A stretch of 64,000 bases of DNA from Planctomycetota bacterium. GTDB taxonomy: Bacteria; Planctomycetota; UBA1135; GCA-002686595. A model generated the notes under the pieces. The model saw only the letters and a program-made list of their open reading frames with translations, was not told the origin of the DNA and did not search any database. Positions 15,552 to 24,817 of this stretch are shown in pieces. Numbering within the stretch: the first letter of the stretch is position 1; the number at the start of each line of letters is the position of its first letter. The stretch is from assembly GCA_014238415.1 (NCBI GenBank), contig JABABA010000023.1, positions 1-64,000 of the forward strand. Direction: 5' to 3'. A program made the translations under genes and the position numbers.

Positions 15552-16622
15552 ATGCCCCTGCGCCATCTCTTACGCGTGCTTGGTGAAGAGCCTAAGGTTT
15601 CTCGACATCTGACCCAGGATGAGGCTTTCCGGGCCATGACCTCGATCCTCTCTGGAGGTGAAAGTGAAATCACAATGGGGGCATTCTTGATTGCCTTGCG
15701 TTGGAAGGGCGTGACTGTAGAGGAGCTCACAGGCTTCGCTTTGGCGGCCCGAGGAATGGCCAATATTCCATGTCGTGACATGGAGGGGCTTGTTTGTATC
15801 TGTCCACCCCATGATGGACAGATGCTGCACCCACCTCTGGACGCCCTTTGCGGTCTGATTGCAGCGTCTGCAGGAGCGCGCGTTCTATTGATCAGTGACC
15901 AGAGCGTCCCGCCCCTGCGCGGGTTGACCGCATCAAATGTAGTGCAGGGTCTAGGCTTGCAAATGACCTGGGACCCAATGGAAGCAGAATCATGGATCGC
16001 CAAGGGTCGTTTTGCCGCGCTGTCTGCAACGGGTATGTTGCCGGGGCTCTTGCATACACGTCGTGCACGCAAGGAAGTTGTCTTGCGCACGCCTCTTTCG
16101 ACCTTGGAGAAGCTTCTTTCGCCCGCCCATGCTGCTGTCGTCTTGGGTGCCATGCACGGACCTGTGCTTGGCACTGCTGCCGAGGTTATCCAGGCCTTGG
16201 GCCATCCTCGTGGTGCGGCTTTGCAAGGTGTTGACGGTGGGGTCGTCCCATGGGTCTCGCGTCGGACCCGAGGTATTGCCTTGGCTCAGGACCATCTAGT
16301 TCCAATGACGGTGGATCCCAGAGATTTTGGATTGGAGCATGACTCCGAATCAGAGTTGCCAATGTATGGGCCACCCGAAGATGAACAGGGTGCTTGTGAC
16401 AATCCAAACCTGGTGTTGGATGCGCAAAAGGTTATCAAGGGGGTGCTGAAGGGGGATAACAACTCTGCACGTGATGCCTGCTTGATGGGTGCTGGCGTGA
16501 TTTTGAAAACCGTTGGCATATCCATGACCTTGGCTGAAGGCGTTGATCTTGCGGCTCAAGCCCTTGATGGCGGCGCGGTCGATGAACGCATCGCCCAGTT
16601 GTCAGACCTGACCGGCGAGTGA
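15552..16622 (+). CDS. TrpD2/YbiB-like glycosyltransferase-fold protein
   Basis: 356 aa from ATG 15552; a longer frame reaching upstream begins inside the previous gene and lacks family-like sequence. The fold resembles anthranilate phosphoribosyltransferase: an N-terminal helical domain (FRAMTSILSGGESEITMGAF, GVTVEELTGFALAAR) and the central P-loop region. However, the PRPP-binding GTGGD motif of TrpD is replaced by CPPHDGQMLHPPLD. This fits the TrpD2/YbiB branch, described as nucleic-acid binding rather than tryptophan biosynthetic, and no other trp gene is nearby. It lies 92 bases after the amidohydrolase array and 8 bases before ppx, so it may be cotranscribed with either. Confidence 0.7.
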   Translation: MPLRHLLRVLGEEPKVSRHLTQDEAFRAMTSILSGGESEITMGAFLIALRWKGVTVEELTGFALAARGMANIPCRDMEGLVCICPPHDGQMLHPPLDALCGLIAASAGARVLLISDQSVPPLRGLTASNVVQGLGLQMTWDPMEAESWIAKGRFAALSATGMLPGLLHTRRARKEVVLRTPLSTLEKLLSPAHAAVVLGAMHGPVLGTAAEVIQALGHPRGAALQGVDGGVVPWVSRRTRGIALAQDHLVPMTVDPRDFGLEHDSESELPMYGPPEDEQGACDNPNLVLDAQKVIKGVLKGDNNSARDACLMGAGVILKTVGISMTLAEGVDLAAQALDGGAVDERIAQLSDLTGE

Positions 16623-16630
16623 ATTGAGCA

Positions 16631-18136
16631 ATGGCAGACGGTCTTTCGAGTTCAAGCACTCTTGCTGCGGTTGACCTGGGTTCCAATAGCTTTCATATGG
16701 TGGTGGCTCGTGAGAGCGAAGGGCATCCGGTCCTGATTGACCGGCTGCGGGATCGCGTGGGTCTGGCTGAGGGCCTGCGCCCTGATGGCGGCATCGAAGA
16801 GGAGGTCAAACAGCGGGCCCTTGCCTGTCTTGGCCGTTTTGGGCAGCGTATTGCCGGAATTCCGGCCACCCGGGTGCGGGCCGTAGGCACGGCAACGTTT
16901 AGGGCAGCGCACGACTCTTATGACTTTCATGGACGTGCCGAGGAGGCCTTGGGGCATCGCATCGAGATTCTAGGTGGCCGCGAAGAAGCCAGGCTGATCT
17001 ACCTAGGGGTCGCCCACAGCCTTGCTGGTGATGGGCTACGCAGGTTGGTAATCGATATCGGCGGCGCAAGCACCGAGTGCATCATAGGGGTTGACTTCGA
17101 GTCGCAGGTTGAAGAGAGCCTGAAAATGGGTTGCGTGACTTTTTCGCAGGAGTATTTTCCCTACGGGAGGATTACTAAGAAAGCCTTCCAAAAAGCGACT
17201 ACTGAAGCACGTCGTCAACTGGAACCCATTGCAGCCGCCCTGCGCAACCGTGGCTGGGATCAAGCCGTTGGATCTTCGGGCACTGTACACGCTACTGCGC
17301 AGATTCTTGCTCAGAACGACTGGGGTGATGGCAGTATCACAGCAGACGGGCTGGAGTCCCTGGTGAATGAGGTCTTAAGACAGAGAACCGTTGAGGAACT
17401 GGACCTGTCGGGCCTGAAGGAAGACCGCAAGCTGGTCCTGCCCGGCGGGATTGCAATTGTGCAGGGGCTTTTTGATGGCCTTGATTTGGAGGAACTCCAT
17501 CCTTCGCCCGGAGCCCTGCGTGAGGGGCTATTACATGATCTCCTAGGACGTTTGCATCATGCGGATGTGCGCTCCGGTTCTGTAACTGCTTTTGGAATGC
17601 GACTTGGGATAGATGAGACTCAGGCCTCGCGAGTCAGGTCCATGGCAACAGAATTGTTTGAGGCCCTGCAGGGAGCATGGAGTTTCACTGATGAGCATCG
17701 GGATTTGCTCTCTTGGGCTGCTTGGTTGCATGCGGTTGGACTTTCGGTTTCATATTCGGGATATCATCACCACGGGGCCTATCTCGTCGAGAATGCCGAC
17801 TTGACCGGGTTTTCTCGCGAGGATCAGCGCCGGGTCGCGACTCTCGTGCACTTGCATCGCAAGCGCTTTCGTATGAGCCATATGGAGCGCGAGTCTGAAC
17901 CCTGGCAGTTGATCTTGAAACGCCTTGCGTTCTTGTTACGCATCGGCGTTGCGTTGCATCGTGGCCGGGGAACTGGAGATATCGAACGTCCAGGAGTGAA
18001 TCTTGGTGAGAACATCGACCACTTGCAGTTGAAATTTACTGAAGGGTGGCTTGAAGAGCATCCGTTGACCCACGTTGATCTGGAACTGGAATCAGATCTT
18101 GCCAGGGAGGCCGGGTTCCTCCTTACGGTGGAGTGA
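16631..18136 (+). CDS. ppx: Exopolyphosphatase, Ppx/GppA family
   Basis: 501 aa. An ASKHA phosphatase with the nucleotide-binding signatures AAVDLGSNSFHMVV near the N-terminus and LVIDIGGASTECI at about residue 138, followed by a C-terminal HD-like helical region (WAAWLHAVG, YHHHGAYLVENA). The family removes terminal phosphate from polyphosphate or from pppGpp; length and two-part architecture fit Ppx. It is convergent with polyphosphate kinase and their coding ends overlap by 45 bases (18092-18136), an arrangement that joins synthesis and breakdown of polyphosphate in one locus. Confidence 0.92.
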   Translation: MADGLSSSSTLAAVDLGSNSFHMVVARESEGHPVLIDRLRDRVGLAEGLRPDGGIEEEVKQRALACLGRFGQRIAGIPATRVRAVGTATFRAAHDSYDFHGRAEEALGHRIEILGGREEARLIYLGVAHSLAGDGLRRLVIDIGGASTECIIGVDFESQVEESLKMGCVTFSQEYFPYGRITKKAFQKATTEARRQLEPIAAALRNRGWDQAVGSSGTVHATAQILAQNDWGDGSITADGLESLVNEVLRQRTVEELDLSGLKEDRKLVLPGGIAIVQGLFDGLDLEELHPSPGALREGLLHDLLGRLHHADVRSGSVTAFGMRLGIDETQASRVRSMATELFEALQGAWSFTDEHRDLLSWAAWLHAVGLSVSYSGYHHHGAYLVENADLTGFSREDQRRVATLVHLHRKRFRMSHMERESEPWQLILKRLAFLLRIGVALHRGRGTGDIERPGVNLGENIDHLQLKFTEGWLEEHPLTHVDLELESDLAREAGFLLTVE

Positions 18137-20227
18137 TCGGCAGATAGTGTCGAGTAGACGATCCTGAGGGTGGGATAGCGGCGAATCTAGGTCTTGGCCA
18201 TTGCGAACATACGTGCCGTCAGGCTGCATTGTCCAAGCTTGTACATCTTCGCCCAAGTAGTTGAAGAGATCTTCCTGAACAAGACGGTCTCGCAATTGCT
18301 CGTCTTCAATGGGGAAACAGGTCTCTACTCTGCGTTTCAGGTTGCGGCTCATCCAGTCAGCACTTGAGGCAAGCAGCACATTTTTTCCACCTGCGCAAAA
18401 CCAATACAGCCGACTGTGCTCCAAGAAGCGACCGAGGATCGAGCGAACACGGATGTTTTCGGAGAGTCCTCGAACCCCGGGACGTAGACAACAGGCCCCC
18501 CGTATGATCAAGTCAATCTGAACACCCATTTGAGAGGCGTGATAGAGGGCTTGGATTACTTTGGATTCGGTCAGCGCATTCATCTTGGCGACGACTCGCG
18601 CTGGCTGTCCGGCCTGGGCAGCTTCCGCCTCTCTTTGGATGTGGTCCAGCAGGGACTGCTGCAAAGTGAAGGGGCTTTGGAGGATGCGGCTGAGAGTCTG
18701 CTCTTCGCCCAAACCGGTCAGTTCAAGAAATACCCGGTGCACGTCTTCGCCAAGTTCAGGCCGTGAGGTGAGATAGCTGATGTCTGTATAGGCCCGCGCT
18801 GTTCCCACATGATAATTACCTGTTCCCAAGTGGCAGTAGCGCCGTAGCTCGCCCTTTTCTCGCCTCACGACCATCAGCATTTTGGCGTGGGTCTTGTAAC
18901 CCACAATTCCGTAGACCACGTTGGCGCCGACTTCTTGCAGCTGAGTTGCGAGGCCAATATTCCGCGCCTCATCAAAGCGTGCCCGCAATTCAATCACAGC
19001 GGTAACCTGCTTGCCCTCGCGTGCTGCCGTCATCAGGGCGGCGACAATGGGGGAGTCCGCGCCGGTGCGATAAAGGGTTTGTTTGATCGCGAGAACATTG
19101 GGATCTTCGGAGGCTTTGCGAAGAAACTCCACTACTGGACCGAAGGATTCGTAGGGATGATGCAGCAGAATATCCCCCGCGCGCAAGGTGGCGAAAATAC
19201 AGTCCTCAGGGCCGACCCCCTTGGGAATGTGTGGCATGAACGGTGGATACTTGAGATCTGGCCGATCAACCATGTTCAACAGGGCGCTCAAACGGTGCAG
19301 ATTGACAGGACCGTCCACTCGATAGAGTTCAGCTTCGGTCAGGTCGAATCTTTGCAATAGAAACTGAGCGAGTTCATCGGGGCAGTCGGTGGCGAGTTCC
19401 AGACGCACGGCGTCGGCGAACTGTCGTTCGGGCAGTTCACCGCGTAGGGCTTGTAGGAGATTCTCTACTTCTTCTTCGTCGACCCACAGGTCCCCATTTC
19501 GCGTCACCCTGAACTGGTGGCAACCCCTGACATTCATGCCCGGGAACAGTTCTCCTACATGGGCGTGGATTACCGAGGAAAGCATGGTCAGGTGCATTCC
19601 CGTACCAGACTCACCACCAGGGATGCGCAGAACTCTAGGCAGTGCCCGAGGAACTTGAACGATTGCGATGCCTGCGTCGCGGCCGAATGCATCTTCTCCC
19701 TCAACGATCACAACAAAATTGAGAGACTTGTTGAGAATACGTGGGAATGGGTGAGCTGGATCCAGACCCATGGGGGTCAAGACAGGTAAGACCTGGTTGC
19801 GGAAATGGTCGAGAATCCATTCCTGTTGGCTTGGATTCCATTGGGATCGCCGTACCAGGTGTATCCCTTCTTCTGCTAGGGCTGGCAGGATTACCTTGTT
19901 GAGGGCTTGGTACTGGTCATGGACCAGGACTTCTGCCACACCTGCGATAGCAGCCAGCGTTTCTGCCGGCGTACGACCATCAAGAGTCAACTGCGATGCT
20001 CCGTGGATGGCTGCTTCTCGGTGAGAGGCTGCGCGGACCTCAAAAAACTCGTCAAGGTTGGTGGAGGAGATTGTCAGGAAACGAAGTCGCTCCAGCAGGG
20101 GCACATTAGGGTCGAGGGCTTGAGCCAAGACTCTTCGATTGAATTCCAGGACCGATAGGTCCCGGTTCACAAAGAGCTGTGGATCGCCGGATTCCAAGTT
20201 CCCGATTTGTGCTGGAGTGGCTGTCAC
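18092..20227 (-). CDS. ppk1: Polyphosphate kinase 1
   Basis: 711 aa, full family length, with a GTG start. It makes polyphosphate from ATP reversibly. Visible are the N-terminal domain (FVNRDLSVLEFNRRVL), the head region (SSTNLDEFFEVR) and the two PLD-like catalytic domains. The autophosphorylated histidine lies in YKTHAKMLMV (about residue 447), and the second conserved histidine in CHLGTGNYH (about residue 466). The C-terminal segment (SADWMSRNLKRRVE) is also typical. The 3' end overlaps ppx on the other strand. A 31-base gap separates its start from the upstream 243-aa gene, so it may be cotranscribed with the genes from 20990 upward. Confidence 0.96.
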   Translation of the reverse strand: MTATPAQIGNLESGDPQLFVNRDLSVLEFNRRVLAQALDPNVPLLERLRFLTISSTNLDEFFEVRAASHREAAIHGASQLTLDGRTPAETLAAIAGVAEVLVHDQYQALNKVILPALAEEGIHLVRRSQWNPSQQEWILDHFRNQVLPVLTPMGLDPAHPFPRILNKSLNFVVIVEGEDAFGRDAGIAIVQVPRALPRVLRIPGGESGTGMHLTMLSSVIHAHVGELFPGMNVRGCHQFRVTRNGDLWVDEEEVENLLQALRGELPERQFADAVRLELATDCPDELAQFLLQRFDLTEAELYRVDGPVNLHRLSALLNMVDRPDLKYPPFMPHIPKGVGPEDCIFATLRAGDILLHHPYESFGPVVEFLRKASEDPNVLAIKQTLYRTGADSPIVAALMTAAREGKQVTAVIELRARFDEARNIGLATQLQEVGANVVYGIVGYKTHAKMLMVVRREKGELRRYCHLGTGNYHVGTARAYTDISYLTSRPELGEDVHRVFLELTGLGEEQTLSRILQSPFTLQQSLLDHIQREAEAAQAGQPARVVAKMNALTESKVIQALYHASQMGVQIDLIIRGACCLRPGVRGLSENIRVRSILGRFLEHSRLYWFCAGGKNVLLASSADWMSRNLKRRVETCFPIEDEQLRDRLVQEDLFNYLGEDVQAWTMQPDGTYVRNGQDLDSPLSHPQDRLLDTICRSLHRKEEPGLPGKI

Positions 20228-20258
20228 GTTCGATGCGTTATTGTGTCCACGTAGCTTG

Positions 20259-20990
20259 CTACGTCCGTGTTCGGTCGTTGATCACTCGATGGTGTCGTAC
20301 TGGATCCCCTACAATTCCGGTCAAACGGGATACGACAGGGCTGACTATTCGTAGGCCCATGTCGGCCCCAATGGCTTCGAAGATTGGCAATTCTTCGTCT
20401 GAAGTCGTCAGGATCGCCTTTGGGGTCAGGCTTCCGAGGGCCAGACGTACGAGGGTTTCGGCTCGGGCCCGCTCCGCCTTGGGATGTCCGCCTGCCACCT
20501 GCAATGGGCCACCCTGGCGGTCATAGAGCCTGTTGTGGAGAGCTGGGAAGGCCTCGGGGTCCGTCAAGACCGATACAAACCACAAGTGGTCAACCTCGCC
20601 GGTTTCAGCAGGGCGAATTGGGGTAGAGGTGACTCTAATGGTGTCTACCTGCGCTACTTCTGACACCGCTTGCATGGCCCTCTTGAGTTGTTCGAGTTCG
20701 AATCCAGGAAGACCGTGGACGGTCACCCTTCGGTGCAGCATTGTGGCTTCGAACACCAGCGGTGCGAGTTCAGCCACCCCGGCGCCCACATACAGGCTGC
20801 GGCCTCTGTGAGTGAGGTTTTCTCCCAGGTCGCTGGCAAACAGCAGTCCAGCAGTACGTGCTGCATCAATGGCTTCTTCCGAGAAGAAACCAGCACCATC
20901 GTCTGAGCAATAGACGCTTTCCAGATTCTTCCAGTCGATCGATTGCTCGGCTGCATCCAGGGCTGCTGCGAATTCTTCGGGCTTGCTCAT
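20259..20990 (-). CDS. Hypothetical protein, 243 aa
   Basis: No family recognised. It is a soluble, acidic alpha/beta-looking protein without signal peptide, membrane span or cysteines in a motif. A conserved-looking core reads GRSLYVGAGVAELAPLVFEA, followed by VTVHGLPGFELEQLKRAM, loosely reminiscent of a nucleotide or SAM-binding fold (glycine loop, acidic strand end), but I would not assign that. It starts four bases after the stop of the permease fusion gene and ends 31 bases before ppk1, so it probably belongs to one transcript with them. The ATG start is unambiguous. Confidence 0.65.
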   Translation of the reverse strand: MSKPEEFAAALDAAEQSIDWKNLESVYCSDDGAGFFSEEAIDAARTAGLLFASDLGENLTHRGRSLYVGAGVAELAPLVFEATMLHRRVTVHGLPGFELEQLKRAMQAVSEVAQVDTIRVTSTPIRPAETGEVDHLWFVSVLTDPEAFPALHNRLYDRQGGPLQVAGGHPKAERARAETLVRLALGSLTPKAILTTSDEELPIFEAIGADMGLRIVSPVVSRLTGIVGDPVRHHRVINDRTRT

Positions 20991-20994
20991 CGTG

Positions 20995-23103
20995 TCACTT
21001 CAGGGCGGTCTTGCTACTCAATCCCAGTTGTACACGGATCGATGTCAGAGCCTTGGGTTCTCCGAAGAGCAACAGTCGATCCCCTTCTTCAAGGCGCGTT
21101 GCCCCCCTGGGGATCATAGTCGAACTGCGGCGGCGAATGGCGGCTACAAGACAGCCATCCGGCAACCCCAACTCAAACAATTGGCGATCTATCCAGTCAG
21201 CAGTTTCTGTCTTGGCTACCAGTCGCAATGACAAGTAACGGTCGTCGCGCAGGAAGACTTCGCGTAGGGCCATTTCATTGGGAGCGGAGCGCCAGGCAGA
21301 GTCGAAATCTTCCCGATCGATGCGATTCGCAAGCTGCGCCAACATGCGCAGGTGGAGGCTGGGGTCGCCTTTCGCGCTGACCAGGAAGAAGGCTGCGTGG
21401 ACCGCGTCCGTGAGCTGGGTCTTGCCAAAGACATCTCCAGCAAGAATCTGAAAGTCCTTGATAGACCGCACAAGCACAAGCAGAGGCCGGTCCAGGTCCG
21501 GCATGTACATGTGGGGCAGCGCAATACCTTTTGCTACGGGTGTTGCGCCCATCTTGGTTCCCTTGCGGAAGCCTTCTTCGAAGTACTGTTTAGGGCTACC
21601 GGTTTGAATGGCCAGATCCTGCGCTACCTGCGCAATCAACTGATCGAAATCCGGAACAGTGTCGACTTCGATTACATGAGCTCCCAAGACCACTTCTTCA
21701 AATGGGTCTTCGTCGCGTAAGCCCTTCTCTTTTAGAATTGTCCGCAGTTCCTTGTCCAGGGCTTCGTGTCGAGAACGGCCGAGGCGTTCAAACACGTGGT
21801 AGATCGCACCTGTGCGCTCTACGCGACTTGCGCCGTAGAATCGGAACCAGCCGATACCTGCGGCAATCAAGCCGAGACTGAAAGCTGTGGGCAACCAGCC
21901 CATCTGGAAAATCAGGAAGAAGGGCGAGAGCATTCCGAAGATTGGAATCCATGGATAGAGGGGCGTGCGGTAGCCAGGATCGTAGCTGGCAAGGCCACTC
22001 TCTCGCATGATGATAACTGCGAAACATAGCAGGGCGAACATCATCAACTGGAAGGCGCTGGCGAGTTTGGCGATCTTGATTGGGTCAAAGAACAGAATCA
22101 CTGCAATGATCAAAGTGACTGTTGTCAGGATCGCAACCAGGGGCGTGCCATTCTTGTCGAGGCGTGAGAGGGCCGAAGGCAAGAGATCATCACGGCCCAT
22201 GGCGAGTGGGTAGCGTGAGGCAGCCATGATTCCAGCGTTAGCTACAGAGAAGAATGCCAGGACCGCGCCCACCGAGATCACAATCATGCCTGTGCGACCT
22301 CCGACAACTTCGGCAGCGCTTGACATGGGAGTCATGTTGCCAGCCAGTTGTGCGGCTGGAAGGACACCGACCATGACCGTTGTGGCTAGGACATAGATCA
22401 ACAAGGCGGTGAACAGTGAGAGGAATATGCCCCGGGGCAGATTTCGCTCTGGATTGGATACTTCCTCCGAGACGCTGGCCACATTGGTGACCCCCACATA
22501 ACTGATGTAGACCAAACCTGCTGTGGCAAGGATGGACTCGTGCCCCGCATCAAAGAACCCATTGAAGTGCTCGACTTGCACCTCGGGAAAGCCAACAACC
22601 AAGAATATCACCAGAATGGTCAGAAGCCAGACCACCAGGATCTTCTGCAGTTTGCCAGAGTGATGGGCTCCCATTGCGTTCAAGGCTGCGAAGATCACTG
22701 CAAAACCCACTGCCAAGGACTTGAGCAGCCATGGCCTGGGTTCAAACAACAGGGCTACTGTTGCGGCCAGACCAACTAGCGCAAAGCTGCTCTTCAGAGC
22801 GATGGCCAGCCACGTGCCGAAGCCACCAATAGTCCCCAGCAGGGGACCGAGGCTACGTTCCAGGAAGTAATAAGACCCACCAGCCCGCGGCATGGCTGTG
22901 GATAACTCGACGATGCACAGCATGGCCGGAATGAGGGGTACCGCTGCTAGCAGGTAGCAGAGCACCACCGCTGGCCCCGCCTGTTGAGCTGCGAGACCAG
23001 GGAGGAGGAAAAGGCCAGCACTCAGCGTCGCACCGGTAGCAATGGCGTAGACGCTGCCTAGGCCTAGCTGCCTCTTCATCGAGGTGTTTGAGGAGTCACC
23101 CAT
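20995..23103 (-). CDS. APC-family amino-acid permease fused to EIIA-like and TrkA-C domains
   Basis: 702 aa in three parts. Residues about 1-455 are a 12-helix APC transporter with the typical helix-1 motif (GLGSVYAIATGATLSAGLF) and a conserved loop SEEVSNPERNLPRGI. Residues about 495-645 resemble a PTS EIIA (nitrogen-type) domain, including the phosphorylatable-type histidine H531 in GIALPHMYMPDLD. Residues about 645-700 look like a TrkA-C/RCK-C ligand-binding domain ending with EEGDRLLLFGEP. Such fusions suggest transport gated by a bound ligand or phosphorylation state. No other PTS gene is in the window, so phosphorylation is unproven. The substrate is unknown. Confidence 0.85.
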   Translation of the reverse strand: MGDSSNTSMKRQLGLGSVYAIATGATLSAGLFLLPGLAAQQAGPAVVLCYLLAAVPLIPAMLCIVELSTAMPRAGGSYYFLERSLGPLLGTIGGFGTWLAIALKSSFALVGLAATVALLFEPRPWLLKSLAVGFAVIFAALNAMGAHHSGKLQKILVVWLLTILVIFLVVGFPEVQVEHFNGFFDAGHESILATAGLVYISYVGVTNVASVSEEVSNPERNLPRGIFLSLFTALLIYVLATTVMVGVLPAAQLAGNMTPMSSAAEVVGGRTGMIVISVGAVLAFFSVANAGIMAASRYPLAMGRDDLLPSALSRLDKNGTPLVAILTTVTLIIAVILFFDPIKIAKLASAFQLMMFALLCFAVIIMRESGLASYDPGYRTPLYPWIPIFGMLSPFFLIFQMGWLPTAFSLGLIAAGIGWFRFYGASRVERTGAIYHVFERLGRSRHEALDKELRTILKEKGLRDEDPFEEVVLGAHVIEVDTVPDFDQLIAQVAQDLAIQTGSPKQYFEEGFRKGTKMGATPVAKGIALPHMYMPDLDRPLLVLVRSIKDFQILAGDVFGKTQLTDAVHAAFFLVSAKGDPSLHLRMLAQLANRIDREDFDSAWRSAPNEMALREVFLRDDRYLSLRLVAKTETADWIDRQLFELGLPDGCLVAAIRRRSSTMIPRGATRLEEGDRLLLFGEPKALTSIRVQLGLSSKTALK

Positions 23104-23136
23104 GGATTGGTCTAGGGGCCACAGGCCGCATCGATC

Positions 23137-24813
23137 TTACTTGTGGTCAAGTCCACGCCCTTCGCGCAGTACGTGGTAGGCGCCGCTTGTCAGGGGAGCA
23201 AATTCTTCGATCTCGCTGGAAGGCCAGCGAACGCTGATGCCTTCAATCTCATCTGAGGATCCAAGTCCGAAGTGGGCTCGCGGGTCATTGCTGGCTAGAT
23301 AGCTATAGGCCGGGTCCGCGAGACGCCAGGTGGTCTTGCCCCCATGCGTGACCCCAACCATCGCGCCTGGGACTTCGTCTCCGCGTTTGTCCAGCATGCG
23401 AAACCCAATCCAATGTCCCGTTGCGTTGTTCAGGAGCAGTTTGGCTCTGCCATCTCGATCCACATAGACCACATCTACGTCCCCGTCATTGTCGATGTCT
23501 CCAAATGCAGCGCCGCGACTGGTACCCGCTGTGTGTTCGGCTTCACCGCCATTGGCGATAGCCTCGAAGCGGGTGCTGCCCATGCCGCGGAAGAGGTGAT
23601 TGGGTTCCGCGTAGGGATCCTCAGCGAAGACTTCCTCTTGACGCCAGGCTTGGACAGCGCCGTTGACCACATAGAGGTCGAGTTGTCCGTCCAGATCGTA
23701 GTCATGGAAGCCCATGCCGAAACCAGTGTATTTCAAACTGGCGGCGTTCATTCCCGTGGCGTTGGTCTTGTCAGTGAAGCGTCCTCGGCGGTTCATATAG
23801 AAGGTGTTGGTTTCCCGGCGAAGGTGCGTCATGAACAGGTCCAAATCCCCGTCCTGGTCTACATCCACCCACTGTACGCCCATGCCAGCTTCAGGTGTTC
23901 CGTTTCCATTGACCGCGCATCCCAGCAAGAGTCCCTTGTCGATGTACTTGCCTCTCCCCTTGTTGTGCCAGAGGTTGTTTGGTGTGGCATCGTTGGCCAC
24001 ATAGACGTCAACTTTTCCATCCTGATTGTAGTCCGCTGGCGCAACTCCAAGGCCGTTGCCAAATGCAGCGTCCAAACCGGAGGTCGCTGTCCTGTCTTGA
24101 AAGCGTGTGCGCCCCATGATGAACAGGGCATCCGGGCTGGCGGCGTTGTAGTTGTTCGGGCTGCAGTAGTCCCGCTCGGAGAAATAGTTGAAGCAGGCGG
24201 TTTCAGTGGAAGCGTGCCAGAGCAGGTTGTTGACCACAAACAGGTCAAGATCCCGGTCGCCGTCAGCATCCAGGAAAGCCGCGCTGGTTGCCCAACGCAC
24301 ATCTTCCGTGCCTGAGGTCTTGGTTATGTCCTTGAAGCGTACGATTCCTTGTTTGTCGGGGCCTTCGTTGCGGTAGAGGACATTCACGCCTACGTTGGTC
24401 ACAAACAGGTCCATGTCTCCGTCCCGATCATAGTCACCGCAGGCAATGCCCATGCCGTACTTGGTGTCGCCCACACCGACCAGTTCGGTTACATCTTCAA
24501 AGTGTGGCAGACCGGTTTCCTGGTCAATGCCTAGATTGCGGAAGAGTTGATTTGGAGGGCTGTCCGGCTGATCGCCTTCGGCATTTGGTAGATAGCCGGA
24601 TTGAACACAATAAATGTCCAGAAGGCCGTCCCCATCGTAGTCCAAGAGCCCAACTCCTCCGCCCATGATCTCCGGGAACCAGTACTCGCCGCGAGCACCG
24701 CTAACATGCGAAAATGAGAACCCGGCCGCCTCACCGATTTCCGTGAACCAAGGGGCGGGCGCCTGATCTTGTACGGCGACTATGGATGTCAAAAGTATGA
24801 TTGAGAGCTGCAC
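23137..24813 (-). CDS. Secreted FG-GAP/VCBS repeat protein with ASPIC/UnbV domain
   Basis: 558 aa from the GTG at 24813, which lies four bases after the stop of the upstream TPR gene and opens a signal peptide (QLSIILLTSIVAVQ). The track of in-frame codons continues into that gene, but those 23 residues are not signal-like. At least seven calcium-binding-style loops of DxDxDGxxD type are visible (DYDGDGLLD, DYDRDGDMD, DADGDRDLD, DYNQDGKVD, DVDQDGDLD, DYDLDGQLD, DIDNDGDVD), indicating a beta-propeller. The final 90 residues match the ASPIC/UnbV domain (YSYLASNDPRAHFGLG, VRWPSSEIEEF). This CRTAC1-like class is abundant in Planctomycetota and often paired with TPR proteins, as here; the role is unknown, probably extracellular binding. 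Confidence 0.9.
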   Translation of the reverse strand: MQLSIILLTSIVAVQDQAPAPWFTEIGEAAGFSFSHVSGARGEYWFPEIMGGGVGLLDYDGDGLLDIYCVQSGYLPNAEGDQPDSPPNQLFRNLGIDQETGLPHFEDVTELVGVGDTKYGMGIACGDYDRDGDMDLFVTNVGVNVLYRNEGPDKQGIVRFKDITKTSGTEDVRWATSAAFLDADGDRDLDLFVVNNLLWHASTETACFNYFSERDYCSPNNYNAASPDALFIMGRTRFQDRTATSGLDAAFGNGLGVAPADYNQDGKVDVYVANDATPNNLWHNKGRGKYIDKGLLLGCAVNGNGTPEAGMGVQWVDVDQDGDLDLFMTHLRRETNTFYMNRRGRFTDKTNATGMNAASLKYTGFGMGFHDYDLDGQLDLYVVNGAVQAWRQEEVFAEDPYAEPNHLFRGMGSTRFEAIANGGEAEHTAGTSRGAAFGDIDNDGDVDVVYVDRDGRAKLLLNNATGHWIGFRMLDKRGDEVPGAMVGVTHGGKTTWRLADPAYSYLASNDPRAHFGLGSSDEIEGISVRWPSSEIEEFAPLTSGAYHVLREGRGLDHK

Positions 24814-24817
24814 GTAT

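Noticed and set aside
23344-24315. 323-codon plus-strand frame inside the ASPIC/UnbV gene
   Set aside because: Antisense to repeated DxDxDG loops, which create long open frames on the other strand; no signal, motif or start site supports it.
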